Shown here piece by piece: positions 11,926 through 21,960 of a DNA stretch of 64,000 bases (position 1 is its first letter; every line of letters begins with the position of its first letter). The position numbers and the translations under genes are program-made. This DNA comes from Clitoria ternatea (taxonomy: Eukaryota; Streptophyta; Magnoliopsida; Fabales; Fabaceae), in contig CM075671.1 of assembly GCA_037962975.1 (NCBI GenBank), positions 10,773,001-10,837,000 of the forward strand. Direction: 5' to 3'. A model generated the notes under the pieces. It was not told the DNA's origin. It worked only from the letters and a program-made list of their open reading frames with translations, and ran no database searches.

Positions 11926-13873
11926 CAAATGCTTTGTTTTAAACAATGGAAAGGAAAATCTCGGCAAATTTGATGCAAAATCTGATAAAGCAATATTCTT
12001 AGGTTATTCATCTACTAGTAAAGCATATCGACTCTTTAACAAATGAACATGTACAATTGAAGAATCTATACATGTCAAATTTGATGAACTTAACCAAAAT
12101 TCTCCGAGAAAGGAAATTGATGATCTTGTAGGTACCTTCCAAGAAATGAACTTGGAAGATGAAGAAGGAAATAAAGATGAAGGAGATACCACACAAAATG
12201 AAGAACCTTAACAAAAGGAATGGATCACCTTAAAGGATCACCCCTTGGACAATATCATAGGTGAAATAACAAAAGGTGTAAGTACTCGAAACGCTATTAG
12301 AAATACATGTAATCATTCAGCCTTTGTATCACAAATAGAACCCAAATGCATTGATGAAGCTATTATTGATGAACATTGGATGTTGGCCATGCAAGAAGAA
12401 TTAAATCAATTTGAAAGAAATGAAGTTTGGGAATTAGTGCCAAGACCCAATGATCACCAAATAATAGGAACAAAATGGGTGTTTAGGAATAAACTAGATG
12501 AGAATGGCATAATTACTAGGAATAAAGCTAGGCTAGTAGCTAAGGGTTATAATCAAGAAGAAGGCATTGATTATGAAGAAACATATGCACCCGTAGCTAG
12601 GTTAGAAGCCATTAGACTATTATTAGCCTTTGCATGTTGTAGGGACTTTAAATTGTACCAAATGGATGTCAAAAGTGCTTTCTTGAATGGCTATATTCAA
12701 GAGGAAGTGTATGTTGATCAACCTCCAGGTTTTGAAAACTATCAATTTCCAAATCATGTTTTCAAACTAAAGAAAGCCTTATATTGTTTAAAACAAGCTC
12801 CAAGAGCTTGGTATGAAAGATTGAGCAAATTCCTTTTAGAAAACAACTTTGAAAGAGGCAAGGTTGACACAACATTATTCATAAAGCACAAAAAGAATGA
12901 CATACTATTGGTGCAAGTATATGTTGATGATATAATTTTTGGTGCTACTAATGAGTCAATATGCAAGGAGTTTGCTAAGTTAATGCAGGAAGAATTTGAG
13001 ATGTCCATGATGGGGGAACTTACTTTCTTCCTTGGACTACAAATCAAGCAAACTAATGAAGGCACATTCATTAGTCAATCAAAGTACTGCAAGGAATTAC
13101 TTAAGAAATTCAACATGGACAAGGTAAATAACATTGCCACACCTATGGGCACTTCATGCTACTTGGACAAGGATGAGAAGGGTAAGGATGTTGAACTTAC
13201 AAAATATAGAGGTATAATCGGATCGTTACTTTACTTAACCGCAAGTAGGCCGGACATCATGTTTTCTGTTTGTATGTGTGCAAGATACCAAGCATGTCCA
13301 AAAGAATCACACCTAACTGCAGTGAAAAGAATAATGAAATATCTTGTTGGAACTCAAAATATTGGTCTATGGTACCCCAAAGGGGTTGAATGCACTTTAG
13401 TAGGATATTCTGATTCAGATTTTACAGGATGTAAACTTGATAGGAAAAGCACTAGTGGAACATGTCACTTGCTTGGTAGTTCTCTTGTTTCTTGGCATAG
13501 CAAGAAACAAGTAAGTGTTGCACTATCCACAGCTGAGGCAGAATATATTGCAGCTGATAGTTGTTGTGCTCAAATCCTTTGGATGAGACAACAACTTCTA
13601 GACTTTGGAGTTATGTTAGATCATGTGCCTCTTAAATGCGATAATACTAGTGCTATCAATATTTCAAAGAATCCTGTAATGCATTCAAGAACTAAACATA
13701 TTAAGATTCGGTATCATTTCATTAGGGATCATGTATTAAAGGGTGATTGTGTGCTTGAACATGTTGAAACCTCTAAGCAATTAGCAAATATATTCACCAA
13801 ACCCTTGGCTAAAGACCAATTCATTCACATTAGAAGAGAGTTAGGAATTCTTGATATAACCAATTGTGTTTGA
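11921..13873 (+). pseudogene. pol: copia pol, integrase tail, reverse transcriptase and RNase H
   Basis: This continues the copia pol frame after the gypsy insertion. It starts in the integrase C-terminal region (GCKCFVLNN, FLGYSSTSKAYR). Stops in frame lie at 12,044-12,046 (TGA) and 12,209-12,211 (TAA). From 12,212 the frame is open to the natural stop TGA at 13,871-13,873. In the 542-residue stretch from 12,245, RT has KWVFRNK (77-83), YQMDVKSAF (138-146) and YVDD (226-229). RNase H has D390/D392, the STAEAEY acidic motif (E431, E433) and D466. The end, with [12 protein letters not shown] and [13 protein letters not shown], is the normal C-terminus of copia pol. The RT catalytic motif is intact. 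It belongs with 2-159; the nonsense codons predate or are independent of the gypsy split. Confidence 0.93.
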
Positions 13874-14383
13874 ATGATGAATGATTTTGATAAATTTCTT
13901 GATTCTGATTATGTTTCATTAAGTTAGTAATATTCTAAGGAATAACTCATTAGACTTTCAGCCCTCTGAAACAAAAACTGTAAAATCTGAGCACTTTTAA
14001 GCCAACTAATCGATTACCATTTGACATATAATCGATTAGCAAGCTTCTGTTGTATGCATAATCGATTACCTCTTGGCCCATAATCGATTACAAAGCCTCT
14101 GTTTCAGGTCCAAAACGTTTCATCTTTCCACTAATTGATTAGAATCCTCTCTTAATTGATTAGGACGATTCTATTTCTTTACTAATCGATTATTCAACTT
14201 CCCTAATCGATTACCCAGTGTAGGAAACGATTCAAATTCCCTAGAAACAATGAGCTAATCGATTACCTATGCCTCGTAATCGATTAGCATCGGTTCTGCA
14301 ACAGTCAAACGTAGGTTCTCGAGGTCTGCTCGACTTCCTCCCTCATTAAGCTCACTTCACTCATTTCTAAACCTACTTTTTTC
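13874..14383 (+). other. copia spacer between pol and ORF2
   Basis: About 510 bp without an open frame. It holds the palindrome array described separately and then a roughly 100-bp stretch of unique sequence leading to a TATA box. Confidence 0.7.
14007..14286. repeat. array of TAATCGATTA palindromes upstream of ORF2
   Basis: About ten copies of the perfect 10-bp palindrome TAATCGATTA or close variants (CTAATTGATTAG, TTAATTGATTAG) occur in 280 bp, commonly 20-35 bases apart. Flanks vary, which argues that the palindrome rather than a longer unit is conserved. A similar array lies in the 3' LTR. Confidence 0.9.
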
Positions 14384-14393
14384 CTATATAAAC
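14384..14393 (+). promoter_or_regulatory. TATA box for ORF2
   Basis: CTATATAAAC is a good plant TATA box. It lies 98 bases after the last palindrome and 116 bases before the ORF2 ATG, with a pyrimidine-rich leader (TCTCC, CTTC) between, as in many plant core promoters. The role is inferred from sequence and position only. Confidence 0.6.
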
Positions 14394-14508
14394 CCACCTA
14401 CTCACCCTCTCATCTCACACTACCTTCTTCTCCTTCAACTTTCTCAAAAGTTCTCAAGAACTCTCTAATTCTCCTCTCATCCTCTTTACCTCTCTTCTCT
14501 CCTTTACC

Positions 14509-15615
14509 ATGTCTTCCTCCCGCACCGTCAAAAGAGCAAGGTCCTCCATGGTCTAAGCTAACAACCCCCTAGACTTCTCTAGGTTCTTCTCCTCTCCTAG
14601 AGACCTCTAAAATTTTGTCAAAATCTTTTCTGAGAAGGCCATAATCTCTCCCCACTTCATCAATGAGGAAATCTTCAACCACCCAAGCTTCACCTTCACC
14701 CAAATCCTCCACCACTATGAGCTTTTGCCTTTTCTCACCCTCAAGGAAGAGTTGTACTATCCTGAGCTTGTTCGAGTCTTCTATTGCAACCTAAGGTTGG
14801 TTAATGGGTTGCTTGAGTCCAAGGTCAAGAATGTAACCATAAAACTCATAGATGCTCAATTGGCACATATTTCCCTTCTTCCACTAAATGATGCTGAGTT
14901 TGCTGGAGAAGAACCCGAGGATGAATGGGCATTCAATCCCATTGCCGCACGTCAATCGCTATGGAAAGCTAACCGCCCAAGGAGCAACCACAAATTGGTA
15001 GGTCACCTTACCATGAACAACTGTCTTCTTCACTTTTTCCTAGTGAAAATTTTGTTTCCTCGCGGTGGGAATTATGCGTTGGTAGAAGAGGATGATGTTC
15101 TCCTAATATGGGCAATGCACAACCACAAGGAGATTAATTGGGTTCAAATGCTAAAGCTTCACATGCGCCAAGCCAAAAACCAACAAAAGCTCCCCTATGC
15201 CATCTTACTTACCAAACTTTTCAAAGATGTAGGAGTTGATTTGGCTGGTGAGTTATCTGAAAAAGTACCTCCCAAGGCCTACATTGGCACTCATCACCTC
15301 ACCAAAATGGGCATCGTTTTTCTAAACGGAGCATGGTATTCAAGGATGGAAGGTTATCATGCCAACATTCCCTTTGAAGCTCCTGCTGCTGATGAGCCAG
15401 TCCCTCCTCCTCCTGAACTACAAGCTGCACCGGAAGCCCCCGCTGATCCATTCGCATCTCTCTATGCTCACCTTGACCGCTGCTTCAACCACATTGAGAA
15501 CTCTCTTCAAGAGTTTTCAATGACTGAGCAGCAGCATTATGAGATGATGCAACAGCGTTGTGATGATCTGTCTCACCAAATTTCCGAGCTTAGATTTTTC
15601 AATCCGGATAACTAG
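14509..15615 (+). pseudogene. Sirevirus ORF2, plant transposon-protein-like, two nonsense codons
   Basis: The frame opens at ATG 14,509-14,511 (context ACCATG), ends at TAG 15,613-15,615 and spans 369 codons. TAA codons at 14,554-14,556 and 14,608-14,610 break it near the N-terminus; the rest is open for 335 codons. The body has ELYYPELVRVFYCNL, then an Asp/Glu-rich stretch, the VGHLTMNNCLLHF and ILFPRGG segments and the LPYAILLTKLFKDVGVDL segment. This pattern resembles the 'putative plant transposon protein' family (PF20167-like), by eye. A Pro/Ala-rich linker (PVPPPPELQAAPEAPA) leads to a probable C-terminal coiled coil. ORF2 sits where Sireviruses carry an 'env-like' gene, but I see no signal peptide or membrane segment. 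A TATA box upstream and AATAAA downstream suggest its own transcription unit. Confidence 0.75.
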
Positions 15616-15713
15616 ATCCGTTTTTCATGTTTTGATTAATGTGCTTTCTGCTTTTCTTTAATTCTGCATAAGTTTTAATATTTCCTTTGATGTACTTCCC
15701 ATCGTTTGAATTG

Positions 15714-15719
15714 AATAAA
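15714..15719 (+). terminator. poly(A) signal downstream of ORF2
   Basis: AATAAA lies 99 bases after the ORF2 stop and is followed by a T-rich stretch (TTTGTCTTTCATTATATG). It fits a plant 3' end signal for an ORF2 transcript distinct from the LTR terminator. Confidence 0.5.
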
Positions 15720-15770
15720 AATTTGTCTTTCATTATATGCCTTATTTGCTTTATTATTTTTGATGATTCC

Positions 15771-15783
15771 AAAGGGGGAGAAG
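15771..15783 (+). repeat. internal PPT-like tract 1
   Basis: AAAGGGGGAGAAG has the composition of the Sirevirus polypurine tract but lies about 350 bp upstream of the LTR. Confidence 0.6.
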
Positions 15784-15893
15784 AAATATTTGTTCATATA
15801 ATTGTTCATCTATTTTGACTGCTAAAAATTTATGCTAAATGATTAATTATCTCTAAGCGGTTAATTTTTTTTTAAAGTGGTTAATAGATTCCT

Positions 15894-15908
15894 AAAGATA
15901 GGGGGAGA
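15894..15908 (+). repeat. internal PPT-like tract 2
   Basis: AAAGATAGGGGGAGA is a second upstream copy of the purine tract. Multiple PPT copies are a reported feature of Sireviruses. Confidence 0.6.
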
Positions 15909-16108
15909 TTTATTTGCTTAAGAGATAAAAGAGATAATGTTTAAATGCAAAATCTGATAACATTTTAGAGATAACATGCACATTCTGAAAATCTGGTTAA
16001 GAGATAAGAGATCATGCAAAATTCAAATGTTTTTACAGAGATAAAATTAGAGATAATCTTGTTGTTTAAACTAACAACCCTCAAGAGATGAACATGGTTG
16101 TCATCATC

Positions 16109-16124
16109 AAAAAGGCGGAGAATG
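16109..16124 (+). promoter_or_regulatory. polypurine tract of the copia element
   Basis: AAAAAGGCGGAGAATG directly precedes the 3' LTR. It has a C inside the G run, unlike the two internal copies, which may reflect decay. Confidence 0.75.
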
Positions 16125-16232
16125 TGTTTGAATATGACTACAGGTTCAAGGATTTTGATAATGACAAAGGACTCTTGAAGAAATTATTGCAAAAACAAAG
16201 ACTTAGAATCAGAACCAGAAAAACTACGTAGC

Positions 16233-16679
16233 TAATCGATTAGGGAGTATAAGCTAATCGATTAGATAGCTTCTGTTTCACATACAATCGATTACAAGAC
16301 CTCAGGCAATCGATTACAGAGCTTCTGACTTGCAACTAATTGATTACACCAACATGCTAATCGATTACCAATATCAAAAATTGAATTAAATATATCAGGA
16401 ATACATTCTAATCGATTACAGGACTTTAGCCAATCGATTACCAAGCTACTGGAACGACAATAATCGATTACACATGTGTGTTAATCGATTACCAAGATCA
16501 AGAACTGAATTAAATGCATCAGGGGTTATAGTTAATCCATTACAGGCCAACATCTAATCAATTACAAGCATTCTGACTTGAAACTAATCGATTACACAGA
16601 AAGGGCTAATCGATTACAGCACGAACTAGACTAAAAAATTTGAGGTGTAATCGATTACAGCTCGATGAGTAATCGATTA
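16233..16679. repeat. array of TAATCGATTA palindromes in the copia LTR (U3)
   Basis: About 16 copies of TAATCGATTA or one-base variants (AATTGATTA, AATCCATTA, CAATCGATTA) fall in 447 bp. The array ends 110 bases before the LTR TATA box, mirroring the array before ORF2. Confidence 0.9.
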
Positions 16680-16789
16680 CGATAGTGGGAAAACACTTTT
16701 TAGTAGGAAACCAGCTCACATTTCCATCACTTCTCAGATGCCCACTAACTTGCAACGGCTAGGGACTTCACCAAGCTCTGAAATGGCTC

Positions 16790-16796
16790 TATAAAT
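16790..16796 (+). promoter_or_regulatory. TATA box of the copia LTR
   Basis: TATAAAT in the context GGCTCTATAAATGC marks the likely LTR promoter; U3 would be about 700 bp and R plus U5 about 730 bp. Confidence 0.7.
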
Positions 16797-17554
16797 GCAA
16801 GAGGAACTCAAGCACAACAAAATAACCAAAAAGAGGCAATCAATCCTTCATTCCTTTCTTGTGCTTAGTGTGTTATCACTCTTGTATATTCTGAGATTTC
16901 ATTTGTATATCCTCTCTTGTTGAGAGTTAGAATTTGTGTGAGATATCATTTGCTTATCCACTCTATTAAGAGAGTTACTTACTTGTAAACACTACACCAA
17001 ACACAAAGGTTTTCACTCTAGGTTGAGTGGTCACAAAGGTTGGGGTTCAACCTTTGGGTATTGAGAGTTTGAGAGATTGGGTGGGTTACCCTTGTGCTAG
17101 TGAGGATTGAGTTCTTGAGTGTGGGACACTAGGAAGCTGCAATTGCTCATAGCTTGTAATCTCTAAACTTCAATAGTGGAAATCCTTCAAGTGGGTTGCT
17201 TGAAGGCGAGACGTACACCGGGGTTGGTGGAACTCGTTAAATTGGTTTGCAAGCTCTTCTCCCTTACTCTTTTACATTTATATACTGCACTTAATTGATT
17301 TGGATTGATTGATTGTGATTTGGATACTTGAGTTTGCTTGATTTAGTTAACTTTGAACATTGTATACCAAGTGTTTGATAAATTGTCTCAGCTATATCTA
17401 TCTCTTGTTTTGCATTGTCTTTTGCATTATACTTGACTTCACTTGCATAATTTCTAAACTTGTGATAAAAGAACTAAGTTGAAAGGCATTCCAAGCAAAG
17501 TTTTAAAAACTCAATTCACCCCCCCTCTTGAGTATTGAGGCCACTTGAATAACA

Positions 17555-19185
17555 GTTGTCTCTAATGTTTCATCAGATTTCTCCAAGGGAATGGGTAGAT
17601 TTCCTCCAACGATGGATTTTTAGCCAAATTTGAAGGCAATGCCCATGAAAATATGACAAAACTAAATGGTTAAATTTTTGCATATTTTTTTTACGGCTAT
17701 GCTTAGAATGGCTTAGTAAAGTTTTCCCAGAAGTTTCATTAGATTTCTTTAGGGGAAGATTTAGATCTTCTCTAACGATGAATTTTTAGACAAATTTTAA
17801 AGCCTATGAAAATACTACAAAAGCAACCGGTTGAATTTTTGCATGATTTTGTACGACTATGCTTAGAAAGGAATTGTAAGGTTCTCCTTTAAGTTTCATA
17901 AGATTTCTTCAAGGGAATGTGTAGATTTTCCCAAACGATGAATCTTTAGCAAAGTTTGATGGCTAATACCCACAAAAATATGACAAAACTAAGCGCTTGA
18001 ATTTTTACAAGATTTTTTGAGGCCATACATAGAAATGCACTATAAGGTTGTCCCTGATATTTCATCAGATTTCTCCCCAGGAAGGGGTAGATTTTCTCCA
18101 ACAATGAATTTCTAGCCAAATTTGAAGGCTAATGCCCTTGAAAATATGACAAAACAGAGTGGTTAAATTTTTGCATGATTTTTTACGGTTATGCTTAGAA
18201 AGACCTTGTAAGGTTGTCCTTAAAGTTTCATCAGATTTCTTCCAGGAAATGGGTAGATTTTCTCCCTCGATGAATTTTAAGGCAAATTTAAAGGCTAATG
18301 CCTACGAAAATATGACAAAAGCGAGTAGTTGAATTTTTGCCTATTTCTTATGGCTATGGTTAGAAAGGCATTGTAAGGTTCTCCCTGAAATTTCATTAGA
18401 ATTCTCTAAGAAGTGGAAAAAAATTTTCAACGATGAAATATTTAGCCAAAATTAAAGGCACCCATGAAAATATGACAAAATCGAGCGGCTAAATTTTTAT
18501 ATGATTTTTTACGTTTATGCTTAGAAAGGCATTGTAGGGTTGTCCTTGATGTTTGGTTAGATTTCTCCAAGGAAATGGGCAGATTTTATCCAACGATCAA
18601 TTTTTAGCCAAAATTTAAGGTTATCACGTAAAAATGATAAAACCAAGCGCTTGAATTTTTGCGTAATTTTTTATGCCCATGCTTAGAAAGGCATTGTAGG
18701 GTTGTCTCTAAAGTTTCATCGGATTTCTCTAAAAGAAGGGCGGATTTTGTTCAACGATGAAGTTTTACCTAAATTTAGAGGCTATAGCCTATGAAAATAT
18801 GACAAAATCAAGCGGCTAAATTATTGCATGATTTTTTACGGTAATACTTAGAAAGCAATTGTAGGGTTGTCCCTAAAGTTTGGTTGGATTTCTCCAAGAG
18901 AAGGTGAAGATTTTCTCAAACGATGAATTTTTAGCATAAATTGAAGGCTACACAAAAATATGACAAAACTGAGCGGTTAAATTTTTGTATATTTTTTACG
19001 ACCACACTTAGAAAGGCATTGTAGGGTTGTCCCTGAAGTTCCGTTGGATATCTCTAAGAGAAGGGGGAAATTTTGTCCAACGATGAATTTTTAGCCAAAA
19101 TTGAAGGCTATAGCCCACGAAAACATGACAAAACCGAACGGCTCAATTTTTACATATTTTTTAGGCCATGCTTAGAAAGGCATTG
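17555..19185 (+). repeat. satellite array S1, about 166-bp monomer
   Basis: About ten diverged tandem monomers. By my count the consensus is 166 bp and contains, in order, GTAGGGTTGTCCCTGAAG, AGATTTCTCCAAGGGAAG, CAACGATGAATTTTTAGCC, AAATTTGAAGGCTATAGCC, CACGAAAATATGACAAAAC, CGAGCGGTTGAATTTTTG and ACGGCCATGCTTAGAAAGGC. Neighbouring monomers differ at many positions. No gene is present; short ORFs here are chance openings. The array is cut on the left by the copia LTR and on the right by a solo LTR. Confidence 0.95.
19181..19185. repeat. target site duplication of the 3.85-kb solo LTR, left copy
   Basis: CATTG precedes the LTR; CATTA (23,040-23,044) follows it. In uninterrupted monomers this site reads CATTGTATGG or CATTGTAGGG, so the right copy carries one G-to-A change. 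Confidence 0.8.
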
Positions 19186-19189
19186 TGTG

Positions 19190-20515
19190 AACACCTCTTT
19201 CGGTCCGATCCAAGTGGAAAGAATTCTGAGAAGACTGGACTTCATCTCCGAATGATCTGCCGAGTGGAATGACTCAGAATAATGATTTCCGAGTGAAAAA
19301 TGTCTATTTCCGAGTGAAAAATGGCTGTTACCGAGTGAGATATCTGAGTCAGCCGTTACCAAGTGACATTACGAGTGGGATGTCTCCGATTGACAGTTTC
19401 CGAGTGGACTGCTTCCGAGAGGGTTACTTCCGAACAGAGTAAAGATTTCCTTATGTCCGAATGATCATTTCCGAGTGAGATGTTTGCGAGTAGGGCATTT
19501 CCGAATGAGGGAAATACCTCTCAGGCGAAGATATACCCAAGTGTTGAATTCCCGACTGAAGTACCTCCGAGTGGAGACTCTGACTTTGAATGAATGCTTT
19601 TTCTGGGCAGAGATATTTCCGAGCGAATCACCATGGGTAGACTCTCTCATTGTTTCAAACTAAGCCCGAGTGAGATTCCAAGAAAAGCATATAAGAGTGA
19701 ATAATCTCCGACTGAAGCTGTTCTGAGTAAAAACAAATCTGACTCCTGAATGAGTATATCCGAGGGCTGATTGTCGATTGGAACCCTTCTAATTGAGAAC
19801 AAAACTGACTCCGAATGAACACATCCGAGTGAATAGGGTCAGTTCCGAGTGAATGCATCCATAGGGTCGGTTCCGAGTAAATGCATCCATAGGGTCGGTT
19901 CCGAGTAAATGCATCCAAAGGATGGATGATAAGTGAAACTATCCCGATTGGAAAATAAGACCAACTCCGAGTGAATGCATCCGAACTGTTGATTGACGAG
20001 TGAAACCATTCCTAAGGATGATTCCCGAGTGAAAACAACCAAATAGAATGATTGACGACCGAAGGCAATTCCGAGTGAGAAGCCAGTCGGGTTTCCGAAT
20101 GAATGTGTCCGGGTGGAGTGAAGAAAGAGTCGACTGAATGACTCCCACAGCTCTTTCCGAATGGTTCATTTCCAGAAGCCGGGTGAGACATTTTAGGAGG
20201 TACCGATTGAAACCATTCCAAGCCCGACTCCCGAGTGATTTGATTCTGAGCAGAATATTTCTGAAGTTCCGATTGAATCAATTAAAAAAGGACTTCCAGA
20301 AGCTCCTGACTGAATCAAGTAGAGAGACCGAATAGATGCTTCAAACAGAAGCACTGCCGAGCAAAACCCTCCAATTGAAGTAACTCCGATTGGATACTTC
20401 AAACCGTGATGCTACTAAGCAAACCCGAGCAAGGTTTCTCCGAGTGGTTCATTTCCATAGAGATATCCGAGTAAAACAGTGGTTCAATTCCAAAGCAAAT
20501 CCGAGTTAAGAAGGA
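19190..20515 (+). repeat. TCCGAGTG motif field in solo LTR U3
   Basis: TCCGAGTG or a near variant (TCCGAATG, CCGATTG, TCTGAGTG) recurs roughly every 15-30 bases over 1.3 kb, usually followed by GA or GG. Spacing is irregular, so this is a motif field more than a strict tandem repeat. Long minus-strand ORFs here come from the repeated motif and are not genes. Confidence 0.85.
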
Positions 20516-20517
20516 CT

Positions 20518-20704
20518 TCTCGCTTGAGCGAGCCTTTCTCTGCTTGAGCGAAATGAGTTTCCTTCAACAAACGCTTAAGCGAAATAAACTCTCGCTTAAG
20601 CAGAATAGATTCTCGCTTGAGCGAAAGATAGACAGTGAGCTACTGGAGTGTTTTCGCTTAAGCGAGAAACTCTCGCTCAAGCGAGAAACTCTCGCTCAAG
20701 CGAA
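20518..20704. repeat. cluster of CGCTTRAGCG palindromes in the solo LTR
   Basis: About eight copies of CTCGCTTGAGCGA, CGCTTAAGCGA or the reverse form CTCGCTCAAGCGAG in 187 bp. CGCTTAAGCG is a perfect 10-bp palindrome. It lies about 465 bp upstream of the TATA box. Confidence 0.85.
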
Positions 20705-21169
20705 GTGGAGAGAAAATTTAGCATCAGGGGTCTTCACGCTTAACACCGACCGGTTTTCTCCTAAAAACCGACCCCTCAACTCAACACCGAGCAAAGATTT
20801 CACTCGGCCTTGTGTACAAGAGGGACCTTTTCCACTCGGATTATGTCCCACTCTAGATGAATACCGACTGAGAGGCTAATCCGAGCCATCCTCTCTCGGA
20901 TTTCCACCATCCTCTCTCAGATTTCCACCATCCTCTCTCGGATTTCCACCAGGCTCTCCATATTCCCACCATGATGACTTGGATTTCCATAATCCAAGTG
21001 GATCCAGGAATCCTGGGAGTGGCAGACAGGGGACGGAAGTGGAGAAATTAAAAATTTCCCACCAGCCGTCGCATCCCACAAACTGATAGTGGCCAGGCTG
21101 TCTCCACTAGGCACGTGGGTGAGTGGAGACTCGTGCTGTCCAAGCACTCGGCCCACATCCTAAAGCCTC

Positions 21170-21176
21170 TATAAAT
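21170..21176 (+). promoter_or_regulatory. TATA box of the solo LTR
   Basis: TATAAAT in the context GCCTCTATAAATGCCTC. The 12 bases CTCTATAAATGC are the same as at the copia LTR TATA box. It places U3 at about 2 kb and R plus U5 at about 1.85 kb. Confidence 0.65.
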
Positions 21177-21299
21177 GCCTCAGCTGAAGAGGCACGAGGG
21201 ATCTTTTGGCGGTCCAGAGCTTGAAAGGGGGGAACCTCTAAAAATTTCACTTCAAGAGTCTTGAATCTAAGGAACTCATTCCCATCACACCATATCATT

Positions 21300-21960
21300 T
21301 TTGTTCCCATCTATCCTCACCACACCACACCGTTTCTGTCTTAATCCATCCCCAACACTCCATAATAGTTCATACTCTTCTCTACATAACCCCTCCTAAA
21401 ACACCGTCCCAATCTTCCTTCGAACCCGTACGCCAACCTTACTCCTATAAACCTGTACAACCGTCCTTACCTTCCTCTCACCACTCCGTCCTCTCCACAC
21501 CGTCCTTCAACCCACCAACACCGTCCTTGCTCTTCCTAATACCACCAACACCGTCCTTCTTCCTTAAACCACCAACACCGTCCAGTTCTTCCATAAACCA
21601 CCCACACCGTCCAGCTCTTCCATAAACTGCCAACATCGTTCTCTCTTAAATCCTCTCAACATCGTCTTCTCCTAAACTTCACACCGTCTAGCCCCTCAAG
21701 TCCTCACCAAACAGTCCCTTCAACCTCCTAAATCCATACCACACCGTCTCAATCTCCTAATTCCTCACCCAGCAACCCCTCCAGTCTCCTAAATCCTCCA
21801 TACCGTCTCAGCTCAAGCCCGCCGTCTGGTTCTGTAACTCCACACCGTCCCAGCTCCAACTTGCAGTCTGGTTCTTCGATCCTACACCAGCAGCTCGTCT
21901 AACAAAGTTCATGTCGGTCAACAGCTGCAGTCCGGCTCTTCAAAGACCTTACCATCAGTT
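21300..21960 (+). repeat. CACCGTCC motif field in the solo LTR R/U5
   Basis: Pyrimidine-rich DNA in which ACACCGTCC or ACACCGTCT recurs more than a dozen times, separated by 15-40 bases of CT-rich filler such as TCTTCCATAAACCAC. It lies just downstream of the predicted transcription start. Confidence 0.75.

Larger units (their letters stand above)
15616..16108 (+). other. copia 3' untranslated spacer between ORF2 and PPT
   Basis: AT-rich and without an open frame. It holds a poly(A) signal, two internal PPT-like tracts, and repeated AGAGATAA-type words between 15,920 and 16,060. Confidence 0.7.
1..17554 (+). mobile_element. Ty1/copia retrotransposon, Sirevirus-like, 3' portion, interrupted
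   Basis: This is the 3' part of a copia element; its 5' LTR, gag, protease and most of integrase lie left of the window. The visible order is end of integrase core, RT, RNase H, a long spacer with palindromes, an extra ORF (ORF2), repeated polypurine tracts and a 3' LTR. RT with YVDD followed by RNase H after integrase is the copia order. An extra ORF between pol and the 3' LTR and several PPT-like copies are known traits of Sireviruses (SIRE1/Maximus lineage). The element is split by a gypsy insertion at 160-11,920. The right flank (17,555 on) is satellite DNA, so this element itself landed in the satellite. Nonsense codons in pol and ORF2 make it non-autonomous now. Lineage assignment is by eye. 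Confidence 0.85.
16125..17554 (+). repeat. copia 3' LTR, about 1,430 bp
   Basis: It begins TGTTTGAATATGAC and ends CTTGAATAACA, giving TGTT/AACA inverted ends; a start two bases earlier (TGTG) is also possible. The next base on the right belongs to a satellite monomer. It holds a palindrome array, a TATA box at 16,790 and a C-rich stretch close to its 3' end, as in SIRE1-type LTRs. The 5' LTR and the left target duplication are outside the window, so the start is supported only by the PPT and the inverted ends. Confidence 0.85.

Noticed and set aside
14509..15615. ORF2 as a true envelope gene
   Set aside because: Its position fits the Sirevirus env-like slot, but no signal peptide, transmembrane helix or cleavage site can be seen.
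19186..21310. Several 60-110 codon frames on both strands
   Set aside because: They lie inside the U3 region of a solo LTR and reflect repeated motifs; no start context or family match.
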